Assembly (NCBI RefSeq): GCF_031326345.1
Contig: NZ_CP133671.1
Coordinates: 806,001-870,000 of the forward strand
DNA from: Aureispira sp. CCB-E
Lineage (GTDB): Bacteria; Bacteroidota; Bacteroidia; Chitinophagales; Saprospiraceae
Direction: 5' to 3'
Length of the DNA: 64,000 bases
Below, in pieces: positions 8,708 through 16,853 of this stretch (position 1 is the first letter of the stretch; every line of letters begins with the position of its first letter). A program made the position numbers and the translations under genes. Below the pieces are notes generated by a model. That model ran no database searches. It was not told where the DNA came from and saw only the letters and a list, made by a program, of their open reading frames with translations.

Positions 8708-9982
8708 ATGTTGCCAGTTAGTTTTATTCGAGAACACAAAGAGAAAGTAATCAAAAGTTTAGAAATAAGAAATTTTACAGATTTCTCTATTCTAGACCAA
8801 ATCATACAAGTAGACTCCAAACGCAAAAGCCTTCAAAAAGAATTGGACGAACATTTGGCAGAGGGAAACAAAATTGCAGCTGAAATCAAGGATTTGTATA
8901 AAACAGGTAGAGGTGCAGAAGCAGAAGGGAAAAAGAAACGAGGAAGTGAGCTAAAAACCATCAATGCCGGTCTTAAACATGAATTGACAGAAATAAAAGC
9001 GCAATTAGAAGATTTGATGTTGCAAGTGCCCAATTGTGCCAATGAAATCGTTCCTCCTGGAAATTCAGATGAGGACAATCAAGTACAGCAAGATTGGGGA
9101 CAAGATTTGCCAGAAGTTAGTGGTACAGCATTACCGCATTGGGAACTAGCCAAAAAGTACAATTTAATTGATTTTGAATTGGGGGCTAAAATTACCGGTG
9201 CTGGATTTCCCGTCTATATAGGTAAAGGGGCAAGACTGCAACGTGCCTTGATTAGTTTCTTTTTGGATGAAGCACAAGACGCAGGATATATTGAGCACCA
9301 AGTACCTTATGTGGTAAATGAAGATAGTGCTCGTGGAACAGGTCAGTTGCCTGACAAAGAAGGTCAAATGTATCACATTGGCAACGATGACTTGTATTTA
9401 ATTCCAACAGCTGAGGTTCCTCTGACGAATATTTATAGAGATGTGATTCTAAAAGAAAAGGATTTTCCTGTAAAATTAACAGGTCATACGCCTTGTTTTA
9501 GAAGAGAAGCTGGTTCTTATGGAGCGCATGTGCGTGGTTTGAATCGTTTGCATCAATTTGAAAAGGTGGAGTTGGTACAAATTCAACATCCTGAAAAATC
9601 GTATGATACGCTTACCGAAATGTGTAATCACGTAGAAGGTTTGTTGAAAAAACTAGAACTTCCATACCGCATCTTGTTATTGTGTGGAGGAGATTTGGGC
9701 TTTACTTCTGCTTTAACCTATGACTTTGAAACCTATTCTGCGGCACAAAAACGTTGGTTGGAGGTAAGTTCTGTTTCTAATTTTGAAACTTTCCAAGCCA
9801 ATCGTTTGAAATTGCGTTATAAAGGAGAAGATGGTAAAAACCACTTGGCGCATACCTTAAATGGTTCTGCATTGGCATTGCCTCGTATTATCGCGACTTT
9901 GTTGGAGAATAATCAGACAGAAGATGGTATTAAAATTCCTAAAGTATTGCAAAAATACACAGGTTTTGATATGATCAAATAA
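8708..9982 (+). CDS. serS: Seryl-tRNA synthetase
   Basis: Class II aminoacyl-tRNA synthetase that charges tRNA-Ser (and tRNA-Sec where present) in the cytoplasm. The N-terminal coiled-coil arm spans residues about 28-105 and is rich in K and E. The catalytic core then shows TAEVPLTN, motif 2 as PCFRREAGSYG followed by RLHQFEKVE, and motif 3 near the C-terminus with HTLNGSALALPRIIATLLEN. The length of 424 residues is normal. It is a single gene, closed by a hairpin that abuts ribD. Confidence 0.97.
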   Translation: MLPVSFIREHKEKVIKSLEIRNFTDFSILDQIIQVDSKRKSLQKELDEHLAEGNKIAAEIKDLYKTGRGAEAEGKKKRGSELKTINAGLKHELTEIKAQLEDLMLQVPNCANEIVPPGNSDEDNQVQQDWGQDLPEVSGTALPHWELAKKYNLIDFELGAKITGAGFPVYIGKGARLQRALISFFLDEAQDAGYIEHQVPYVVNEDSARGTGQLPDKEGQMYHIGNDDLYLIPTAEVPLTNIYRDVILKEKDFPVKLTGHTPCFRREAGSYGAHVRGLNRLHQFEKVELVQIQHPEKSYDTLTEMCNHVEGLLKKLELPYRILLLCGGDLGFTSALTYDFETYSAAQKRWLEVSSVSNFETFQANRLKLRYKGEDGKNHLAHTLNGSALALPRIIATLLENNQTEDGIKIPKVLQKYTGFDMIK

Positions 9983-10017
9983 ATAGAAGCTGTTGACAAA
10001 ATACTAGAATAAAAAAT

Positions 10018-10047
10018 AAAAGCCCCTTGATTTTCAAGTGGGCTTTT
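10018..10047 (+). terminator. serS terminator, overlapping the ribD promoter
   Basis: A near-perfect dyad, AAAAGCCCCTTGA then TCAAGTGGGCTTTT, with a three-base loop and a T-run after it. It lies 36 bp past the serS stop and only 15 bp before the ribD ATG. Confidence 0.8.
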
Positions 10048-10057
10048 TCTATTTTTG
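10027..10057 (+). promoter_or_regulatory. Predicted ribD promoter inside the serS terminator
   Basis: TTG at 10027-10029 is followed after 20 nt by TATTTTTG at 10050-10057. The expected transcription start falls at or next to the ribD ATG at 10062, implying a leaderless or nearly leaderless mRNA. Confidence 0.5.
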
Positions 10058-10061
10058 CAGC

Positions 10062-11132
10062 ATGAAAGAAAAAGACGAATTATATATGCAACGTGCCATT
10101 GAATTGGCCAATCGAGCAGGCGGTCACAATGCCCCAAATCCAAGGGTAGGCGCTGTTATTGTGCATCAAGATAAAATTATAGGAGAAGGCTATCATGAGC
10201 GTTGTGGAGAAGGACATGCAGAGGTGAATGCAGTAGCTTCTGTACGCCCTGAAGACCTAAGGTTATTGGCAGCATCTACCATCTATGTTACGCTAGAGCC
10301 TTGCTTTCATTATGGCAAAACACCTCCTTGCGTAGAGCTTATTCTAAAACATAAGTTTCCACGAGTGGTGATTGCTTGCAAAGATCCATTTGAAAAAGTT
10401 GCGGGGCAAAGCATTCAAAAACTCAAAGCCGCAGGTGTTGAGGTGGTGGTAGGAATATTAGAGCAAGAAGCATCTTGGGTAGTTCGACGATTTTTTACCA
10501 ACGTTCAAAAAAAGCGACCTTATATATTATTAAAATTTGCCCAATCTAAAGATGGGTTTATGGGAGATCCCTCTAAGGAGATAGCTATTTCCAATGCATT
10601 GAGCAAACGGTTGGTGCATCAGTGGAGAAGTGAGGAAATGGCTATTATGGTAGGAACCAATACTGCTTTAATTGATAACCCTCAACTCAATAATCGTTTG
10701 TTTTACGGTCGATCTCCACTTCGATTGGTCTTAGATCGACAATTACGCTTACCTGATCATTTATATTTGTTTGATGGTTCTATCGAAACTTGGGTATTTA
10801 CAGCACAAAAAAAGCAGGCAAGTCAAAAGAACGTTCGCTATGTAACTTTAGATTTTGATGAAAACTTATTGCCTTCAATATTGGAATACCTATATGAGCA
10901 AAAAATACAATCTGTCATGATTGAAGGAGGGCAACAGCTTTTACAAGGTTTTATAGCTGCCAATTTGTGGGACGAAGCCAAAGTTCTGTGTAGCAATTTA
11001 TGTCTTGGAGAAGGAGTCATTGCGCCAAATATTCCAACTCAATATTTACAGTTTGAAGAACCATTAGGGGATAACTGGGTTAAAACTTATGTGAATGCTA
11101 CTCAAAACGACACCAGTTATATTCAATCTTAA
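10062..11132 (+). CDS. ribD: Bifunctional riboflavin deaminase/reductase RibD
   Basis: Performs two early riboflavin steps: deamination of the pyrimidine intermediate, then NADPH-dependent reduction of its ribose side chain. The N-terminal deaminase half shows the zinc site, with H-A-E (GHAEVNAV) and PCFHYGKTPPC. The reductase half starts near residue 147 and contains LKFAQSKDG, the MVGTNTAL segment and IEGGQQLLQGF. The ATG at 10062 (MKEKDEL) is preferred: a GTG 24 bp upstream would add residues encoded by the terminator stem. At 356 residues the length is normal. No other rib genes are adjacent. Confidence 0.95.
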   Translation: MKEKDELYMQRAIELANRAGGHNAPNPRVGAVIVHQDKIIGEGYHERCGEGHAEVNAVASVRPEDLRLLAASTIYVTLEPCFHYGKTPPCVELILKHKFPRVVIACKDPFEKVAGQSIQKLKAAGVEVVVGILEQEASWVVRRFFTNVQKKRPYILLKFAQSKDGFMGDPSKEIAISNALSKRLVHQWRSEEMAIMVGTNTALIDNPQLNNRLFYGRSPLRLVLDRQLRLPDHLYLFDGSIETWVFTAQKKQASQKNVRYVTLDFDENLLPSILEYLYEQKIQSVMIEGGQQLLQGFIAANLWDEAKVLCSNLCLGEGVIAPNIPTQYLQFEEPLGDNWVKTYVNATQNDTSYIQS

Positions 11133-11149
11133 ATTGAAATATTCACAAG

Positions 11150-11246
11150 CATTACTCTGTTGAAGAAAAAATGTATTGGTTTGGTTATTAGTGAGATGTG
11201 TTTTGTCTTGAGCCTAAAAACCTAAAAAAAGCAACAGCGTATTAAC
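11150..11246 (+). repeat. Interspersed repeat, degenerate copy 1
   Basis: Starts with CATTACTCTGTTGAAG and ends with AAAGCAACAGCGTATTA. Its order of segments (terminal box, TATTGGTTTGGTTATTAG, AGATG, then an A/T-rich arm and terminal box) aligns with the reverse complement of the copy at 29271-29412. The interior is shorter and diverged. Confidence 0.6.
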
Positions 11247-11409
11247 AAAGAAAACTTCATTTTTTATAATCTGCTAAGGGCAATTGTGTACTAGCATAAC
11301 GAATCTAAGTCATAAAACTCACGAATAGGCGAGTGACAACCTAGTTATGTCTAGTGAGAGATTGTGAAATGAGCAGATGACAAACTTCTTAATACAAAAA
11401 AAATAAATC

Positions 11410-12291
11410 TTGGGCTATTTACTTTTATCAGCGAGTTGCTCGATAACCATTGTGGTTATTTTTAAGTTGTTCGACCGCTACTCAATAAATCGTTATCAAG
11501 CGATTGTTTTTAACTATCTTATTTGCGTTATTACAGGTTGTCTTACATTAGGGGCAGTCCCTTTTGAAAAAGATATGATTACGGAACCTTGGTTTCCTAT
11601 TATGATTGGGCTTGGTTTTTTGTTTATGGGTGGGTTTAACCTTATTAGTAGAACTGTTACCCATTTTGGTATGGCAGTTACATCCGTTGCACAACGAATG
11701 TCTTTAGGTCTTTCGGCCACATTTGCTATCTTATATTATGGTGAACCTTATGATGTCTTTAAAATAATAGGAATATTATTGGCACTTTCTGCAGTTGTAT
11801 TTATTAATATTCCAGATAAAAAAGTAAAAAAGGCTCAAGAAGGAGATACTCAATCTTCTAAATGGTTAATACTCTATCCAGTATCTATCTTTCTAGTAAG
11901 TTCATTGATTGAAATATTATTACAATATTTGCATGCTGTTCATGAAATGAAACCTGCCAATGAGTCCATTATTTTATTTGCTAATGCAGGAGTAGTAGGC
12001 ATGGTTGGTTTAATAATTTTTAGAGAAAAAATTAAACTTAAAAATATCATAGGAGGAATTGTACTTGGTGTACCCAATTATTTTTCCATTTATTTCATGC
12101 TAAATGCTTTAGATAGTGGCATGGATGGTTCAGTGGTTTATTCTTCTTGTAATATTATAATTGTAACAGGAGCAGCCTTGGTAGGGTATTTGTCGTTTAG
12201 AGAGCATTTGTCTAAGCTAAACATGGTCGGCATCTTATTGTCAATAGCAGCAATTGTCTTAATTGCTCTGTCGAATATGGAGATTATTTAG
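11410..12291 (+). CDS. DMT/EamA-like permease
   Basis: A 293-residue polytopic protein with about ten membrane segments in two similar halves, the layout of the drug/metabolite transporter superfamily. The end of the first half reads ATFAILYYGEPYDVFKIIGI, and the end of the second half reads SFREHLSKLNMVGILL, the repeated EamA signature of an acidic loop before the last helix. The substrate is unknown. The only start in the open frame that keeps the first helix is TTG at 11410, because an in-frame stop lies at 11404. No transporter partner is adjacent. Confidence 0.75.
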   Translation: MGYLLLSASCSITIVVIFKLFDRYSINRYQAIVFNYLICVITGCLTLGAVPFEKDMITEPWFPIMIGLGFLFMGGFNLISRTVTHFGMAVTSVAQRMSLGLSATFAILYYGEPYDVFKIIGILLALSAVVFINIPDKKVKKAQEGDTQSSKWLILYPVSIFLVSSLIEILLQYLHAVHEMKPANESIILFANAGVVGMVGLIIFREKIKLKNIIGGIVLGVPNYFSIYFMLNALDSGMDGSVVYSSCNIIIVTGAALVGYLSFREHLSKLNMVGILLSIAAIVLIALSNMEII

Positions 12292-12700
12292 AATGAGAAC
12301 TAAGGCTATGTGCTAAGGTCTTGTTTATTAACTCTTAGGTGATTTTCTTGTACAATAAATTGTGTATATTTGCCCAACTCGTATTTAGAAAAAGCTTAAC
12401 AGATGATTTATAGCAGACCTATGTGTTACTTCGTGGTTTGTAGAATTTTTCTGGACGACTACTATTGTAAAATAATACTCTGCTGATTATTCCATGGGCA
12501 GTGCCTTTGTGCTATTGGTGTAAGTTTAATTGGCTGTCAATTAGTTTTTTATGCTACTACTGTATGGTTTTGACAAAGTAATGATAAAAAATATTATCCC
12601 CAATATTGATAATCAACAATTAAAATTTGTGTAAGAAAAGAATTAAAAACATTCTTATATCAAATTCATGTTGTGAGTATCACTAATAAATCAAGTTAAA
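12292..12700. other. Intergenic gap with a -7-like box
   Basis: About 400 AT-rich bases. TATATTTG at 12365-12372 fits the TAnnTTTG element, but its nearest TTG is 14 nt upstream, which is short, and the next ATG is over 300 nt away. TACTTCGTGG-like text near 12427 recalls the interspersed repeat module. No gene is supported. Confidence 0.35.
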
Positions 12701-13477
12701 ATGACACGCATTTATATTGTACTGATTTTCTGTTTTTTTGTAATTCCCACTTCTTTTGGGCAATATTATATTTTTGGTGGCTATAATTATGGCGCAATAA
12801 ATATGGAAGGCTCCAATGCGGTGATAGATGCTTTTAATGCTAGAGAAAGTCACACGATAGGACCATTGACAAACAACTTTCATGGCTATCGTTTTGGAGC
12901 AGGAAAATACAGCAAGTATACCGTTTTAGAGCTAGGATTTGGAAATTTAGTTTCTAGTCAAAAAAGTACGAATCCTAATCAATTAAAAGAAAGTGCAGAG
13001 GTAGTAGCCAATTATATGTCGGCTACGGCACGGGCAGGGGTCAAACCTTTTCCTAAACATTATTTTACTTTTGGCGCTGCAATGCACTTGGGGGCTCAAC
13101 GAATTCGTTATTCTTTTGGAGGAGATTATCAGACACCTGTTAACAAATATGTTATTGCCCCTGAGTTTTACATTGATTATGCCATCAAAATTAAATTCTT
13201 GCTAAAAAAATCTCAAAGAGATAAGTATTATTACTTGTTGAGAATTCGCCCTTATTATCAGTTACATGCTTATTTAGAAAGCGGTAATTTTGAAGCAGAG
13301 CTCAACCAAACGCCCAACGTTGCTATGGATGCAATAGAAGATGATATGAGTCATTTTGGATTTAATGTTTCAATTGTAATTCCATTTATAAGCGATGAGG
13401 ATAGAGCTTATTTATTTACTCCCAATAAGCGCAAGCAAAGAAAGAATAAAAAAGAGCAACCCAAAGGACGATTATAG
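12701..13477 (+). CDS. Exported beta-barrel-like protein of unknown function
   Basis: A 258-residue protein with a signal peptide ending TSFGQ (cleavage near residue 21). The mature part has many short stretches of alternating aromatic and polar residues (YYIFGGYNYG, YRFGAGKYSKYTVLELGFG, YFTFGAAMHLG, FGFNVSIVIPF), as expected of an outer-membrane beta-barrel. The C-terminus is a basic tail of about 20 residues rather than the terminal aromatic residue of classic porins. I recognise no named family. The gene 100 bp downstream may belong to the same unit. Confidence 0.65.
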   Translation: MTRIYIVLIFCFFVIPTSFGQYYIFGGYNYGAINMEGSNAVIDAFNARESHTIGPLTNNFHGYRFGAGKYSKYTVLELGFGNLVSSQKSTNPNQLKESAEVVANYMSATARAGVKPFPKHYFTFGAAMHLGAQRIRYSFGGDYQTPVNKYVIAPEFYIDYAIKIKFLLKKSQRDKYYYLLRIRPYYQLHAYLESGNFEAELNQTPNVAMDAIEDDMSHFGFNVSIVIPFISDEDRAYLFTPNKRKQRKNKKEQPKGRL

Positions 13478-13576
13478 TCTTTGAAGCTAGTTGAACTTTA
13501 ATTTTTTTTTAATTGTTGAAATTTAAGTTGAATGTGTGTAATACACGTAAATAATTGATAAAAACGAACTGTAATT

Positions 13577-13996
13577 ATGATTGGTAAGTTAATAAGTCTT
13601 GTATTCTTTTTTATTGTAGGTTGGGTAGTTTACACTCAATTTTTTGGAACGAAGCAAGAACAAGCCATGGGGCAAGAGGTCATTAGCAATGCTAAGGAAA
13701 CGGTACAAGGGATATTTAATATTTTTCAGCACGAAAGCGGAAAATTTAAAGAAGGTACTTATGATGATTCTATTGATAAATTAGGAGCCTTGTTGGATCG
13801 ATTGCGAGAACAAGCTAAGAGCGAGGATAGTCAAGACGAAATTCAGGATTTGGTACAAGAAACCAAACGAATTAAGGAAAAAGTAGAACAATCAAAAGAA
13901 GGAGAAAATATAGATGAGGAGCAAACCAAAGAAGATTTGAAAAAGTTGACCAAGGAAGTAGAGGAGATTGTTAATAAGATGGATAAGAAAAAATAA
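13577..13996 (+). CDS. Membrane-anchored coiled-coil protein, unknown
   Basis: A 139-residue protein with an N-terminal membrane helix (residues 4-23, LISLVFFFIVGWVVYTQFFG) followed by a strongly charged region, rich in E, K, D and Q, that reads as a long coiled coil from about residue 60 to the end. The likely topology is a single-pass anchor with the helical domain on one side of the membrane. The family is unknown. A strong hairpin follows at 14032-14070. Confidence 0.6.
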   Translation: MIGKLISLVFFFIVGWVVYTQFFGTKQEQAMGQEVISNAKETVQGIFNIFQHESGKFKEGTYDDSIDKLGALLDRLREQAKSEDSQDEIQDLVQETKRIKEKVEQSKEGENIDEEQTKEDLKKLTKEVEEIVNKMDKKK

Positions 13997-14031
13997 GACT
14001 ACCAAATAAGCAACAACGTAACTGTACGAAG

Positions 14032-14070
14032 AAAAAAGGCTATTACTCTCAAGGAGTAGTAGCCTTTTTT
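14032..14070. terminator. Bidirectional terminator between convergent genes
   Basis: AAAAAAGGCTATTACTC pairs with GAGTAGTAGCCTTTTTT with one mismatch around a five-base loop. A-run and T-run flanks make it usable by the plus-strand gene ending at 13996 and the minus-strand gene ending at 14097. Confidence 0.85.
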
Positions 14071-14096
14071 AGATTGATTTGATGATTTAGCAACTC

Positions 14097-14336
14097 TTAT
14101 CCAGCCTCTGCTTCAAATTCAGAACTTTTGCTGTAATTTAAAATATTTTGGACCACAAAACTAGGTGGTTGGATATCGACTGCATCTAATAATTGTTGTG
14201 CTTTTTTTAAAGCATTGTGATTTTCCTTGATTTTAGAATCAGAATGTTTTGCTTTTTGGATAGCCATTTTTTCTAAATAATCAGTTTCTCCATAAATATC
14301 ACGAACTAAATCTTCTTTTGTAATTTGATGCTTCAT
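14097..14336 (-). CDS. Small helical protein, unknown
   Basis: About 79 residues from the ATG at 14336 (MKHQITKEDLVRDIYGE); the frame is open eight codons further but without a better start. It is highly charged and helical, with no signal peptide or membrane segment. The C-terminal VVQNILNYSKSSE resembles the end of the small anti-sigma-like proteins seen in Bacteroidota, but this is not proof. No family is assigned. Confidence 0.5.
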   Translation of the reverse strand: MKHQITKEDLVRDIYGETDYLEKMAIQKAKHSDSKIKENHNALKKAQQLLDAVDIQPPSFVVQNILNYSKSSEFEAEAG

Positions 14337-14548
14337 TTTCCGGGTCGTTTTATTTTTCAAAAATAAACTGTTTGAAATTAAATTTGCTACTATATGGAAA
14401 ACGCAACCTTTTGTCTAAATGTTGCATGGGTGTCATTTTTTTTTCGGAATTTTATTTTGTATAACACCTGTTAATATTTTTATAAGATTCTTATAGGACG
14501 TCCCCCATAGTCAAAAGGTTGGAAATATTAGCGAAAATAATAATAAGA

Positions 14549-14586
14549 AAGCCCTTTTTGCCTATAATAGAAGCAAAAAAGGGCTT
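14549..14586 (-). terminator. Terminator after the YbjN-like gene
   Basis: AAGCCCTTTTTGC (14549-14561) pairs with GCAAAAAAGGGCTT (14573-14586), followed on the minus strand by a short T-rich tail. It lies 46 bp past the stop codon of the gene ending at 14632. Confidence 0.7.
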
Positions 14587-14631
14587 AAAAGTTGCCTACC
14601 TGTTATTTGTAGTAGCTTGGCTTTTAATTTT

Positions 14632-15075
14632 TTAAGCACACTTGATCATTTTGGTTATTTTTTGTAGGTGCTGTTCCATAATAGAAATGTTGATCAATAA
14701 ATTTCGTTCAACTGTTTTTTCTGAGAATGAGCGATTTTCAAAATCAATATAGGTCTTGAAATGCAAATCGCCAGAATCTGGATCTAACTCAAAGTTTCCA
14801 AAAACACGATCACTATTTAAGCACATTAAAAAAAGAGCCATTTGATTGCGTAGGGTTAGAGGAACTTTCATTGGATGGGTAGAGTATAAACCGATGCCGC
14901 TGTGGAGCGCTCGTTTATTGGTCGTGCTATTTTTAGTTTTATTGCCTACCAAAATTAAGCATTGCCATTCTCCTTCAGGCGTTTTGACATCAAAACTCAA
15001 TGCCTGGCGATCAGGGTCCGTTATAAAATCAATTCCTATCCTTTGAAAGTAACGTGTTATTTTTTGGATCATCAT
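14632..15075 (-). CDS. YbjN-like domain protein
   Basis: A 147-residue cytoplasmic protein whose pattern resembles the YbjN / type III chaperone-like fold: an N-terminal helix, a strand pair (EWQCLILVGNK), then the late signature FELDPDSGDLHFKTYIDFEN and a final helix of about 25 residues. Members of that fold act as regulators or chaperones, but no target can be read here. It lies 31 bp after the glucosaminidase gene on the same strand, so the two are likely one transcript. Confidence 0.6.
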   Translation of the reverse strand: MMIQKITRYFQRIGIDFITDPDRQALSFDVKTPEGEWQCLILVGNKTKNSTTNKRALHSGIGLYSTHPMKVPLTLRNQMALFLMCLNSDRVFGNFELDPDSGDLHFKTYIDFENRSFSEKTVERNLLINISIMEQHLQKITKMIKCA

Positions 15076-15106
15076 AGTATAAAAAGATTATAGTAGCCCA
15101 TCAAAA

Positions 15107-16033
15107 TTATTTGTCAAATCGATCCAAATTCAATGCTTCAATAATGGCAATCAATTTGGATGCATACCTTTTGTCTGTTGCATAGCCTGCTGCTTGTAGA
15201 CCATGTGCCCAGTTTTTATAATCCGTGCGTTTTAATTTAGATAAGTGTTTGTAACGAGTGTTAGATAATAACTTGCTATGTTCTCTAAAACTCTCCCAAG
15301 CAGAGTCAAAAATTCTAAACATATCGTATCGACTGTCGTCGGTATAATTGGCACAACGACAACCAAGGCATTTTTTACGGCATTTGATTCCAAAGTGATT
15401 ATTTTCTTTGGCGGCAAGAGAGCTTTTGCCGGCATTGCTCTCTAACAAACCTTGTGCTAGGGTGATGCTAGCAGGAATATTGAACAAATCCGCTTCTTCT
15501 TTGGCTGTTACACTATATTTAGCAATATAATCTGTACAAATCTTGTTTTTAACGGCTACAATTTGTGGATCTACGTTGTGTTTTTTTGCAAAGTTGGGAT
15601 TCAAAATAAAACCTAAGTTAGAGTATTGAGCAGCCTTCTTCTTTTGTTCTTCTGTTAAAGCACTACCTACTGCTGTAGCAGCATTGGCTAAATTCATTTG
15701 AGAGCGAATATCTTTGCTTTCGTCACGAATGGTTTCCCACCATTTTTTGTCTTTAGAGGCAGTTGTACTAGATACTGTTGTAGCATAAGGAGCTACAGTA
15801 TTTTGTGGGGTTTGTGATGGCGGAGGTGTTTCGACAACACTAGCTGTTTGTTGAGCTGTCCCATTGCCAATGGTAAATTGGAAGCTAAATTCTTTCTGCG
15901 TTAATACCAAAACAATTAAAATAAAGAATGCGACACGCAGCCATAGTTGCTTTGCTAGATTTTTGATTCTTTGTAGACTATCATCAACGGCTTGTTTTAC
16001 CACTACGGGCAAATTTTTGTTTACTATCATCAT
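15107..16033 (-). CDS. Membrane-anchored glucosaminidase (GH73)
   Basis: A peptidoglycan hydrolase predicted to cut beside N-acetylglucosamine. An N-terminal membrane helix (about residues 31-46, VAFFILIVLVLTQ) anchors it, followed by a Ser/Thr/Pro-rich linker to about residue 95. The C-terminal domain (about 165-305) has the family signature IPASITLAQGLLESNAGKSSLA with the catalytic Glu, then NNHFGIKC, YDSAWESFREHS-like text and YATDKRYASKL. A cysteine cluster (CRKKCLGCRC) is inserted after FGIK. Twin operator-like dyads lie 55-100 bp upstream. The YbjN-like gene follows 31 bp downstream. Confidence 0.88.
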   Translation of the reverse strand: MMIVNKNLPVVVKQAVDDSLQRIKNLAKQLWLRVAFFILIVLVLTQKEFSFQFTIGNGTAQQTASVVETPPPSQTPQNTVAPYATTVSSTTASKDKKWWETIRDESKDIRSQMNLANAATAVGSALTEEQKKKAAQYSNLGFILNPNFAKKHNVDPQIVAVKNKICTDYIAKYSVTAKEEADLFNIPASITLAQGLLESNAGKSSLAAKENNHFGIKCRKKCLGCRCANYTDDSRYDMFRIFDSAWESFREHSKLLSNTRYKHLSKLKRTDYKNWAHGLQAAGYATDKRYASKLIAIIEALNLDRFDK

Positions 16034-16081
16034 AATTAATGCATTTTATATTGTCTATAATGTCTTTTTGTTATCACATTA

Positions 16082-16135
16082 CAAATATAAAACAAAATGT
16101 TTTAAAAATAAAAGAAATCAAAAACAAAATGTTTT
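16082..16135 (-). promoter_or_regulatory. Operator-like twin dyads before the glucosaminidase gene
   Basis: The 15-mer AAAACAAAATGTTTT, itself an inverted repeat (AAAACA / TGTTTT), occurs at 16089-16103 and again at 16121-16135, 32 bp apart or about three helical turns. A TATATTTG box (minus strand, 16089-16082) abuts the first copy. I read this as a promoter with two regulator sites; no regulator gene is adjacent. Confidence 0.5.
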
Positions 16136-16227
16136 AAAAAGGTGCAAAAAATAAATTTGATAGTGTTTTTGGAGGTTTGTTAGGGTGTTTTTTGAAAATT
16201 TTGAAACAAAAAAATGTATTTGTAAAT

Positions 16228-16257
16228 AAAAAAGAGCCCTCGAAAGGGCTCTAAAAA
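16228..16257 (-). terminator. Terminator after the small membrane protein gene
   Basis: AGAGCCCT (16233-16240) pairs with AGGGCTCT (16245-16252) around CGAA, a stable tetraloop, with a T-run on the minus strand. Confidence 0.85.
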
Positions 16258-16297
16258 TTACAAAATTATTTCTTATTAAACTTAGCAGACTGTGTAT

Positions 16298-16687
16298 CTA
16301 GCCCATCATAACACTAATAAGAGGAAATAAGATATTCCACAACGCAGCAGCAAAAAATAAAGAAATCGTTACTCGAGTTGTCAAATTACCTACATTGGCA
16401 ACCATGCCTGCTATAAACAGTGACATACCACCAAATAGATAAATAGAAAATCCAATTCCAGCTCCACCAAAATTTAGCATTGTATAGATAGCTAGAGGCA
16501 TAAACAAACAAGGTAGAATTAAAGCAGGAAATAAGAACCAAGTCATTCTATATTTCATTTGATTGTCACAAAAATCCAAGTATCGTTCAATAATACCTCT
16601 GTTGGTTGTAGTTGTTGTTGCTGTTTTAGTAGTGACATCTTTTTGAGGTAATGTCTTATGTTCGGTTTTTGCAGCTATCGTATTCAT
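16298..16687 (-). CDS. Small membrane protein, unknown
   Basis: A 129-residue protein with a Thr-rich cytoplasmic N-terminus (a run of T around residues 20-28), then a short amphipathic region and three to four membrane helices from residue 48 to the end. It has no catalytic motif and I recognise no family. CAAAGATA at 16719-16726 gives TATCTTTG on the minus strand, with TTTG 15 nt further upstream, slightly shorter than usual, as a candidate promoter. It is its own unit, with terminators on both sides. Confidence 0.6.
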   Translation of the reverse strand: MNTIAAKTEHKTLPQKDVTTKTATTTTTNRGIIERYLDFCDNQMKYRMTWFLFPALILPCLFMPLAIYTMLNFGGAGIGFSIYLFGGMSLFIAGMVANVGNLTTRVTISLFFAAALWNILFPLISVMMG

Positions 16688-16791
16688 GACTTGTTTGTTT
16701 TTGCATTAATTAATAACTCAAAGATAGGTTATGAGATGGTGCAAATTGTTGATAAAAGTCACTTCTAGAGATGATTGTGGTCATTCTAAAA

Positions 16792-16834
16792 AAAAGTAGG
16801 AGAAGCCCCTTTAACGAATGCTTCTCCTACTTTT
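16792..16834 (-). terminator. DPP-IV gene terminator
   Basis: AAAAGTAGGAGAAGC pairs with GCTTCTCCTACTTTT across a loop of about 13 bases. It lies 20 bp past the stop codon of the peptidase gene. Confidence 0.85.
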
Positions 16835-16853
16835 AGAAACGATAATTGTTATT

